A stretch of DNA of 59,675 nt from Phycisphaerae bacterium. GTDB lineage: Bacteria; Planctomycetota; Phycisphaerae; Sedimentisphaerales; Anaerobacaceae. Below the pieces are notes generated by a model. That model worked only from the letters and a program-made list of their open reading frames with translations. It was not told where the DNA came from and ran no database searches. The position numbers were made by a program, and so were the translations under genes. The stretch covers positions 1 to 59,675 of the forward strand of contig JAAYBV010000058.1 of assembly GCA_012744475.1 (NCBI GenBank), written 5' to 3'. Shown here piece after piece: positions 54,606 through 59,675 of the stretch. How positions within the stretch are numbered: position 1 is the stretch's first letter; every line of letters starts with the position of its first letter.

Positions 54606-54938
54606 ATGTTGAACCGGTGTGTTGTTGTCGTAAAAGCCAAACAGCCCTTTATGGAATGGCTGCGGTCCCTGCCGGATCCAGCAGATCTGACTCTGGACCA
54701 GATCAACCAAGACAATACCGTGTACCTCCTGCCCGATTACGAGAGAGATAGCAAACAGAGGCAGATCCTCAGACAGTATTTCGATCTGATCTTCGAGGAA
54801 CAACTGGCAGGCTGGTGGCAGGACGAAGCCGCATGGCCTTCCGGCCGTGACCTCAAGTTGTTCAACGGCTGGTTTGAGGTGGAGTTCCACTCCGTTGTGC
54901 TGGACCTTGTGGATGGACCATTGACCTGTGAGGAATGA
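54606..54938 (+). CDS. Conserved hypothetical protein, 110 aa
   Basis: ATG 54606 follows GGGAAAGG by about 8 bases. The sequence MLNRCVVVVKAKQPFMEWLR, then DQINQDNTVYLLPDY, EEQLAGWWQDEAAWPSGRDL and FEVEFHSVVLDL has the balanced composition of a real cytosolic protein. I recall similar short proteins (VVxPKQPFLDWL ... YLIPEY) in many bacteria without known function. There is no signal peptide or membrane segment, and catalytic residues are not evident. It is a single gene between the GH144-type gene and a repeat copy. Confidence 0.75.
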   Translation: MLNRCVVVVKAKQPFMEWLRSLPDPADLTLDQINQDNTVYLLPDYERDSKQRQILRQYFDLIFEEQLAGWWQDEAAWPSGRDLKLFNGWFEVEFHSVVLDLVDGPLTCEE

Positions 54939-55198
54939 ATTCCCAGGACTCAGGCTCGCCATGTGCACGCCGAGTTCATTTCTGGCGGTTTGCAATACTT
55001 CGGTCTCGTCCACCAGAAAGAGAAGGCCCTCGCCCCCCTGTTCCCTTCAGAGGGTCATAGTGTAGAGTCGAGACGTGGCGCGGTGGTTCAGGTGACGCCT
55101 ATCTGTTGCCGGCCCGCTCCTTATGCTTCTGCTCCACCACCCCCCTGCTGTTCTCGCCACATCCCCTCTCCCAAGTGGTCAGTCATGATTTCAAACAC

Positions 55199-55254
55199 CC
55201 TGGCAGCAGCCAGGTGTTCCGCAGCGAAAGCGACACCCGGAGCGGCTGCGGAAC
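55199..55254. repeat. 56-nt double-hairpin dispersed repeat, copy 2
   Basis: It shows CCTGGC-AGCA-GCCAGG (55199-55214) then GTTCCGCAG/CTGCGGAAC (55216-55224/55246-55254), the same arm lengths and spacing as copy 1. The loop starts CGAAAGCG, which can form a GC-GAAA-GC mini-hairpin. Upstream similarity to copy 1 includes GTCATGATT. It lies in a 553-bp stretch (54939-55491) that also contains a LamG remnant and no intact gene. Confidence 0.85.
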
Positions 55255-55397
55255 GTGGTCCACGTTCGCGCTCTCACCATCATCAGTAGGCTTGGCGACT
55301 GGCCGCCTGTGGTGGAAGCTCCAAACAGGACCGGCCGGTGTTCCGTTTCCCGCCGACGCGTCGCGAAGCGTGGGTGTAGATCCCGGGGTGAAGTCCG

Positions 55398-55463
55398 CTA
55401 TGCCCTCACTGCACGGTTGTAGATGCGCACGTCGTCGAGCAGGCCCTTCCAGTGGGCGCCCTG
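55398..55463 (-). pseudogene. LamG domain C-terminal remnant
   Basis: The minus strand reads RQGAHWKGLLDDVRIYNRA, then VRA and a stop at 55398-55400. This is the terminal part of a LamG domain without the rest of the protein. It lies about 30 nt beyond the stop of the STAS gene on the same strand, and repeat copy 2 is about 145 nt further along. It is another fragment of a lost surface protein. Confidence 0.65.
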
Positions 55464-55491
55464 GCGTCGAAGTGGGTGGCAGGTCAGCCTG

Positions 55492-55827
55492 CTACGATTC
55501 ACTGGCAATGATGTCGAAGACACTCACCAGTTGGGTTATCTCAAATACCCTACGCACCTTGCCGTCGAGGTTCGACATCTGTAAATGACCGCCTGCCTCC
55601 ATGACCCGCTTGTGGACCTTGATCAACAGGCCCAGGAGTGCTGATGATACAAACTTCACCTTGGCGAAGTTTAGGACCAGCCGCTTATCCGGATTTGTGC
55701 GGATGATGGGCATCAGGGCCCGATCCAGCTTGCGAATCTGCTGGTCCTCCAGAATCGCCCGTTCCTCAAAGGTCACTACCACAACGTCCTGGCCGTTGTC
55801 CACCGTGATCGTTTCCCCCGACTCCAT
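55492..55827 (-). CDS. STAS-domain anti-sigma factor antagonist
   Basis: This encodes 111 residues from ATG 55827 (TGAGG five bases upstream). It is a complete STAS domain: VVVVTFEERAILEDQQIRKL, KRLVLNFAKVKFVSSALLGL, LIKVHKRVMEAGGHLQMSNL and VRRVFEITQLVSVFDI. Ser in FVSSALLG sits at the usual phosphorylation site of SpoIIAA/RsbV proteins. It should bind an anti-sigma kinase and release a sigma factor when unphosphorylated. No partner kinase or phosphatase gene is present here. It is a stand-alone gene between mobile-element debris. Confidence 0.92.
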   Translation of the reverse strand: MESGETITVDNGQDVVVVTFEERAILEDQQIRKLDRALMPIIRTNPDKRLVLNFAKVKFVSSALLGLLIKVHKRVMEAGGHLQMSNLDGKVRRVFEITQLVSVFDIIASES

Positions 55828-56034
55828 AGCCACCTCAGAATGACAAGCAAAATGGAGTCAGTCCGGCACACCTCATCGAACTCCCCAGCACACTTCTTGT
55901 TTGACCGTGCCGGACTGTATCACATGGCTGTTCAAAGATCAGAATAGCATTCCCCCTGTAGGATTTCAAGCGCGAATGCTCGCGTGCTGCCACAATCACC
56001 CGCTCCCAGGTAGCCTTTCCTGGTTCCACAGTCC

Positions 56035-56090
56035 CCCGGCAGCAGCCAGGAGTTCCGCAGGGAAAGCGACGGCAGGAGCGGCTGCGGAAC
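56035..56090. repeat. 56-nt double-hairpin dispersed repeat, copy 3
   Basis: It shows CCCGGC-AGCA-GCCAGG (one mismatch, 56035-56050) then GTTCCGCAG/CTGCGGAAC (56052-56060/56082-56090). Total length and spacing equal copies 1 and 2. It lies exactly where the integrase coding sequence stops resembling its family, consistent with insertion into that gene. Confidence 0.85.
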
Positions 56091-56109
56091 CTGTGTTTCC
56101 TCTCCTCCA

Positions 56110-56497
56110 AGTGTCGGGCCGGTACAGCTCGGTCGTACGCTTCCTGGGTTACCTTGGGTACGATTGGCTCACCATTTCGGAACCGGTGGTTGACCGTGCT
56201 GCCCGGCTGCAAGGCGGGACAACGAGGTCCGAAGAACATGCGAAGGTATGAGATGTCGTTCTTGGCGCTCTTGCGTGTCCGAATCCGGCACAGGAACTCA
56301 CAAAACGATTGCCGAAAGTCGTCGAATGGCGTATTCGACGGCTTTCGCAACTGTCCGGTCACCTCAAGGGCTTCCAACCGCCTCTTCTTCTCCAACGCCA
56401 CACGCTCGTTGGAGGTTCGCAGGGATCGCGAAACGGACTTCCCGCCAACCAGATAATGGATCCACCAGATGGGTCCGCGTTTGTAGATACTGGCCAT
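56110..56497 (-). pseudogene. Tyrosine recombinase (integrase), N-terminal fragment beside a tRNA-derived att site
   Basis: ATG 56497 has AAAGGAG nine bases upstream. The reading MASIYKRGPIWWIHYLVGGK, then SNERVALEKKRRLEALEV and an SAM-like core-binding segment (FRQSFCEFLCRIRTRKSAKN, PARHLEE) is the N-terminal half of a phage/integrative-element integrase. After HLEE (~56110) the frame runs into repeat copy 3 and low-quality sequence; the catalytic domain with R-H-R-Y is missing. The start lies 142 nt from a tRNA-Met 3' fragment, the usual position of an integrase next to its attachment site. The element is therefore no longer able to excise by itself. Confidence 0.8.
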
Positions 56498-56638
56498 GGC
56501 AAAGCTCCTTTCTGTCGTCCCCACGGCCCATTCCCGGGGGGTCAGACTGCAGCAGAAATTGCTGCACTTTTGCTCCAGTCCCCGCTGCGCAAAGAAAAGG
56601 GCCAGACATAACTGTCTGTCCCTGTGCGACCTACGCAA

Positions 56639-56682
56639 TAGCGGGGGAGGATTCGAACCTCCGACCTCCGGGTCATGGGAGC
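56639..56682 (-). other. tRNA-Met(CAT)-like 3' fragment, likely attachment site
   Basis: On the minus strand CCATGACCCGGAGGTC is followed by a perfect T-arm GGAGG-TTCGAAT-CCTCC and the 3' acceptor strand CCCGCTA. The anticodon loop holds CAT. The left anticodon-stem strand does not pair and no 5' acceptor or D-stem is found upstream, so this is a fragment, not a tRNA gene. Adjacent to an integrase start, it is best read as an attR/attL sequence copied from the tRNA 3' end. Confidence 0.75.
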
Positions 56683-57014
56683 AACGAGCTTGTTTTCCAC
56701 AACTCCTTGATTTGACGTAAGTTACGGAAAACAATAAGCCTAGCAGCTCTGAATTCAAATCGTCATGATGACCATGGTGATCACGATGATTAAGAATTGG
56801 CTACATTTTGGCCACAGTGGCAGTGACGTACAAGGACAAAACAGGTTTGGGGACGAGTGACAATCTCACAACCTGCCTTCCCCTCCAGAGAAGCAGGTTA
56901 CTGCCGACAACATTCTCACCCCATTCACATGTAAACAACGTACACAGCGTCACTTACAGCGTGATAATACTTGTACCCTGTGATTTTCGCCTTACGACGG
57001 CCTTGTTTGCTTTT
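56683..57014. other. Intergenic region with no recognised feature
   Basis: 332 bp between the tRNA-derived site and the end of the double hydrolase gene. A+T content is visibly higher than in the neighbouring genes and no coding signal was found. It may be the outer or inner flank of the former integrated element. Confidence 0.45.
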
Positions 57015-58796
57015 CTACCTGTTGAAACCCTTGTGGTTCATGAATTCCCAAATGCGCCCCATCCAGGTATAGCTGCCCGTGCCCGGAGCCGCTTTCCTCT
57101 GGAAGCAGTGATTGCGTCCGACGAGCGTGTGGAGATCGGACTGGAATCCCATCCGGCGAAGCTGCTCCCAGCATTTCACCGAGTTCATCGCCGCCCAACC
57201 GTCCGCATCGCCGTGGATGAACAGGATCGGACAGGTCGCGAGGTCGAACGAGAACTCAGGGACGAGCCTCGCGTCGTCCTCGTTGCCGCCCATCGCATTA
57301 GGGGCTTCCGCGCCGTCCGTGAGCGCGTACGCCGGATAGATCGCGACCGCCCACTGCAGGTTGCAGGGGATCTTGTCAAGGTCGTCGATCGGCCAATAGG
57401 AACGACGCTGCGAGCTGGTCGCGCCCATGATCGTCAGGTGTCCGCCGGCCGAGGAGCCCATGATGCCGATGCGGTTGGGATCGAGCCCCTTCGCCGCGGC
57501 CTCGCTGCGGACGATTCGGATGGCGCGCTGCAGATCCTGCCACGCCGTCGTGTGCTTGGCCAGCCCGCCCAGCGGACGCGGCGTGCGGTATTTCATCGTC
57601 ACGACCGTCATGCCCTTCTCGTTCAGGTAACGCCGCGCCGGCGCGACTTCGAATCCGTCCGGATCGTTGCCCATGTAGCTGCCGCCAGAGTAGATGATCT
57701 GGATCGCCTTCGTCTTGAGTTCCTTCGGCATGTGCCACTCGATATAAGGCAGGCACTGGTTCGTCTGCACATCCGGCATCTTGCCTTCCGGCCAGACCGG
57801 CTCCTTGAGGTATTCGCCGCGAGCATCGTCGTTCAGATAGCGAGCCATCAGATCTTCTTCCTCGCCGAGACGCCCGTCAAAATTCATCTGGCGGAGGTAC
57901 TCGGCGATACGGTCGAGCCAGTGGTCGTAAGCCGTGCCGTTCTCGCCCTTGCTCGAGTCGCCCATGAAGCCGTGGGGACGGTCTGCAAAGAGATGGATCT
58001 CGGCCGGGATTTTCATCCTGCGGAGCTGGCGGTAGATCTGCGTGGAGCCGTTCGGCGAATAGATGTCTGCCCCGCCGTGGAAGAGCGCCATCGAACAAGT
58101 CTTCGCGTCGAACTGGAACACGTTCGAGAGCTCTACGTCGATCGTGTCACCATCGCGCGTGTTGGGGCCGGCAAGTCCGTCCGTGAGCGCGTAGGCGGTG
58201 TAGATCGGCACCGCCCAGTTGACGTGGCAGGGAAGCTGGTCGAGTTCGTCGACCGGCCCGTACGCCGGTGTGAGCGCGCTCGTCGCGAGCAAGACTGTCA
58301 GGTGCGAACCCGCGGAGAACCCGAACGCGCCGATCTTCTCTGGGTCGAACCCGCGCTTCTTCGCGTCGTTGCGGACGAGACGGACGGCGCGTTGCCCATC
58401 CTCCCATCCGCTCTGGTAGATCGGCAACCCTTGCGGACGCGGCGTACGGTAGGTGAGGCTGGCGCAAACGAACCCGAGTTCGGTGAACTTCTTCGCGACC
58501 CGGTCAATCCACACCCCGTCGCAGCAACTGTAATAACCGCCGCCTGAAATGAGCAGCATGCATCCGCCGTTTTTCTCCGCCGGCGCGTCGTACCAGTCGA
58601 GATACGGCATTGCATGCTCGGCCGCCTCGAATCCCGGCGCCTTCACCTCCTGGGTGGTCGCCGCGATCTGACCGGTCTGGAAATCCGGGATCTTCCCTTC
58701 CGGCCACAGCGCCACCCGCTCCCCGGCGAACGCCTGAACGGCGACCAGTAACCAAGAACAAAGAAACGCTGATAGGAATTTTGATTTTAGAGTCAT
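57015..58796 (-). CDS. Tandem alpha/beta-hydrolase (two esterase domains in one chain)
   Basis: This encodes 593 residues from ATG 58796, with a signal peptide (KFLSAFLCSWLLVAVQAFA). Two BD-FAE/acetyl-esterase-like domains follow in series. Domain 1 (~28-315) has LLISGGGYYSCCDG (oxyanion loop), GAFGFSAGSHLT (nucleophile), ALFHGGADIYSP (acid) and PHGFMG (His). Domain 2 (~330-593) has IIYSGGSYMGNDPDGFE, GIMGSSAGGHLT, LFIHGDADGWAAMNS and NHCFQRK. Each begins with WPEGKxPD(F/V)QT, showing internal duplication. Both catalytic Ser residues remain, so both halves may work, probably removing acetyl groups from glycans. No ribosome-binding site precedes the start, and a -10 box ends six bases upstream. 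Confidence 0.88.
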   Translation of the reverse strand: MTLKSKFLSAFLCSWLLVAVQAFAGERVALWPEGKIPDFQTGQIAATTQEVKAPGFEAAEHAMPYLDWYDAPAEKNGGCMLLISGGGYYSCCDGVWIDRVAKKFTELGFVCASLTYRTPRPQGLPIYQSGWEDGQRAVRLVRNDAKKRGFDPEKIGAFGFSAGSHLTVLLATSALTPAYGPVDELDQLPCHVNWAVPIYTAYALTDGLAGPNTRDGDTIDVELSNVFQFDAKTCSMALFHGGADIYSPNGSTQIYRQLRRMKIPAEIHLFADRPHGFMGDSSKGENGTAYDHWLDRIAEYLRQMNFDGRLGEEEDLMARYLNDDARGEYLKEPVWPEGKMPDVQTNQCLPYIEWHMPKELKTKAIQIIYSGGSYMGNDPDGFEVAPARRYLNEKGMTVVTMKYRTPRPLGGLAKHTTAWQDLQRAIRIVRSEAAAKGLDPNRIGIMGSSAGGHLTIMGATSSQRRSYWPIDDLDKIPCNLQWAVAIYPAYALTDGAEAPNAMGGNEDDARLVPEFSFDLATCPILFIHGDADGWAAMNSVKCWEQLRRMGFQSDLHTLVGRNHCFQRKAAPGTGSYTWMGRIWEFMNHKGFNR

Positions 58797-58802
58797 GCCA
58801 CG

Positions 58803-58829
58803 ATTATATCACCTGTGGGGACAGCAATG
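58803..58829 (-). promoter_or_regulatory. Promoter suggesting a leaderless transcript for the double hydrolase
   Basis: On the minus strand TATAAT (58803-58808) lies with only six bases between it and the ATG at 58796. TTGCAT is found 18 bp upstream of it as a plausible -35. Transcription would start at or next to the A of ATG, and no ribosome-binding site is seen. Confidence 0.5.
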
Positions 58830-58945
58830 CAAGGGAGGAATCAGCCCAGGGGCTGACGTAGAACGGCATGGGTTCAGTCATGTGCGCAATCCGAACGTTC
58901 GTGACGCGTACGATGTTCTCAATGGCCTTTTCCAGGGGCCGCATG

Positions 58946-59165
58946 ATCATCCAGGCGATGTTGGCCCTGATCGGCAAGCTGTACGATATTGAGCGGGAAA
59001 CAAAGCAGAATGGACTCGATGCCCCCGTTGTCAAGGAACTGCGTCAGCAACACAGTAAGCCCATCCTTGATGAGATCAGCCCTCGTTTGAACGATTGGTC
59101 GATTGAGGTTCTTCCCAAGAGTTCCATCGGTCAAGCAGTGAGTTACGCCCATGGCCAATGGGGGG
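58946..59165 (+). pseudogene. IS66-family transposase fragment
   Basis: The plus-strand reading MLALIGKLYDIERETKQNGL, then KELRQQHSKPILDEISPRL, EVLPKSSIGQAVSYAHGQW matches the late catalytic-domain region of IS66 transposases (IGxLYxIE ... RPxLDE ... VLPKSPIGxAIxYAxxQW). The rest of the ~500-residue protein is absent on both sides. At ~59165 it is joined to an unrelated transposase tail in another frame. It is a dead remnant. Confidence 0.8.
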
Positions 59166-59168
59166 TTT

Positions 59169-59495
59169 TGAACCAATACCGCCAAGTTCGAGAGTATTCT
59201 CAAAGCCGCCGGGGTGGAGCCGGTGAAATTACCCCCACGCAGTCCGAATTTGAACGCCCATGCGGAATGCTTCGTGAGATCCGTCCGAGAGGAATGTCTC
59301 GATCACCTGATCCTCTTCTCCGATGAGCAACTGCGGTACGTTCTGGCCGAGTATCTCCAGTACTATCATCAAGAGAGGATTCACCAGGGCCTCAATCGGA
59401 TCATCGAGCCGCAGCACGAAGGAAGCCATGGCGAGATCATCTGCATTGAGCGTCTGGGCGGACTGCTGAGATCCTACCACCGCAAAGCGGCGTGA
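59169..59495 (+). pseudogene. rve/IS3-type transposase C-terminal fragment
   Basis: The plus strand reads AKFESILKAAGVEPVKLPPR, then SPNLNAHAECFVRSVREECL, LAEYLQYYHQERIHQGLN and a short tail (ERLGGLLRSYHRKAA) to TGA 59493-59495. This is the last third of a DDE integrase-core transposase: N-x-x-AE(R/C)F carries the final catalytic Glu. The earlier DDE residues are missing, replaced by the IS66 fragment. AEC in place of the usual AER is a further small deviation. Not functional. Confidence 0.8.
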
Positions 59496-59595
59496 CGCTC
59501 CACTGCCGGACCACGTTCGGGAGGCGGTGCGCGCCGAGGCGCATAGTCTGATGACGTAGGATATCTTTCGCACATTGTACTGGGACGTGAATAGA

Positions 59596-59655
59596 GTCCT
59601 TTCTCTGGTCGATGGTGGATAGGTCAAAAAGAAACCACTCGCTCAGAGAAAGGAC
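59596..59655 (+). promoter_or_regulatory. Inverted repeat that would sequester the ribosome-binding site of the next gene
   Basis: GTCCTTTCTCTG (59596-59607) is perfectly complementary to CAGAGAAAGGAC (59644-59655), and pairing can extend imperfectly inward through GGTGG/CCAC. The right arm contains AAAGGA, the ribosome-binding site for ATG 59662. The RNA hairpin could limit translation, as in many insertion sequences; it could also be an element end. Confidence 0.6.
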
Positions 59656-59661
59656 GTAACG

Positions 59662-59675
59662 ATGCAGAACAGTAC
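59662..59675 (+). CDS. Start of a gene cut by the window edge
   Basis: ATG 59662 follows AGAAAGGA by seven to eight bases and reads MQNS before the window ends. Context (transposase debris, hairpin over the ribosome-binding site) suggests a transposase, but four residues cannot prove it. Confidence 0.4.

Noticed and set aside
54378-55013. 211-codon minus-strand frame covering the small hypothetical gene
   Set aside because: The plus-strand 110-residue protein has a ribosome-binding site and coherent composition; the minus frame reads as its shadow.
49675-56090. CRISPR array or integron attC sites as explanation for the three repeats
   Set aside because: The copies are kilobases apart without regular spacers or cas genes, and the outer arms (GTTCCGC/GCGGAAC) do not fit the attC GTTRRRY/RYYYAAC core.
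56639-56720. Functional tRNA-Met gene
   Set aside because: Only the 3' half is present; the left anticodon strand does not pair and no 5' acceptor strand occurs upstream.

Overview
The window looks like a chromosomal region of a carbohydrate-degrading planctomycete, probably of the Phycisphaerae/Sedimentisphaerales type. This is an inference from gene content: four secreted S1 sulfatases, GH127/DUF1680, DUF4434 and DUF4838 proteins, Tat-exported Gfo/Idh/MocA proteins, LamG modules ending in a GLIDDVRIY-type motif, a parallel beta-helix fragment of the VYVDDD...HPFDAI type, and a large octaheme-TPR protein. Nearly all recognisable proteins carry Sec, Tat or lipoprotein signals, so most of the biology is periplasmic or outer-membrane polysaccharide processing.

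Layout. (1) 1-2.0 kb is a scar: a truncated L-lactate dehydrogenase abuts a multiply broken DUF6067-type glycosidase. (2) 2.6-19.8 kb is a polysaccharide-degradation region: a DUF4434 giant, a CBM9-like lipoprotein, a DUF4838-like Tat protein, a GH127-SGNH fusion, a divergent GH140-like-CE1 fusion, a GH43, a small lipoprotein, a tannase/feruloyl esterase, and fragments of a type-B carboxylesterase and a GH43 xylosidase. The combination suggests debranching and de-esterification of pectin- or arabinan-type side chains. (3) 19.8-27.1 kb is a tightly coupled minus-strand operon for sugar-acid catabolism: class II aldolase, HAD phosphatase, DapA-family aldolase, FGGY kinase, YjhG/YagF-type dehydratase and GntP permease. 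(4) 27.9-32.7 kb has a clan-A glycosidase, fragments of an integrase and a beta-helix protein, an octaheme cytochrome with HEAT and TPR repeats, and a deleted DUF4239 membrane protein. (5) 33-46 kb is a sulfatase operon (lipoprotein, two CTAGR sulfatases, HAD phosphatase, two outer-membrane proteins, two CSPTR sulfatases, a terminator), preceded by a response regulator lacking its phospho-acceptor Asp. (6) 46-55 kb has an FAD oxidoreductase, two Gfo/Idh/MocA paralogues and a LamG-FnIII-glucoamylase-like (GH144-type) protein. (7) 54-59.7 kb has small genes (conserved hypothetical, STAS), an integrase remnant beside a tRNA-Met 3' fragment, a double alpha/beta-hydrolase and transposase debris.

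Two features stand out beyond gene content. First, a 56-nt repeat made of two consecutive hairpins occurs three times (49.7, 55.2 and 56.0 kb) with identical architecture; one copy lies where an integrase coding sequence breaks off. Second, the window holds an unusual number of gene fragments whose breakpoints abut each other directly, indicating repeated rearrangement. Misassembly is the alternative to exclude.

Limits: no database searches were run, families were assigned by motif recognition, and starts were chosen by ribosome-binding sites and signal peptides.
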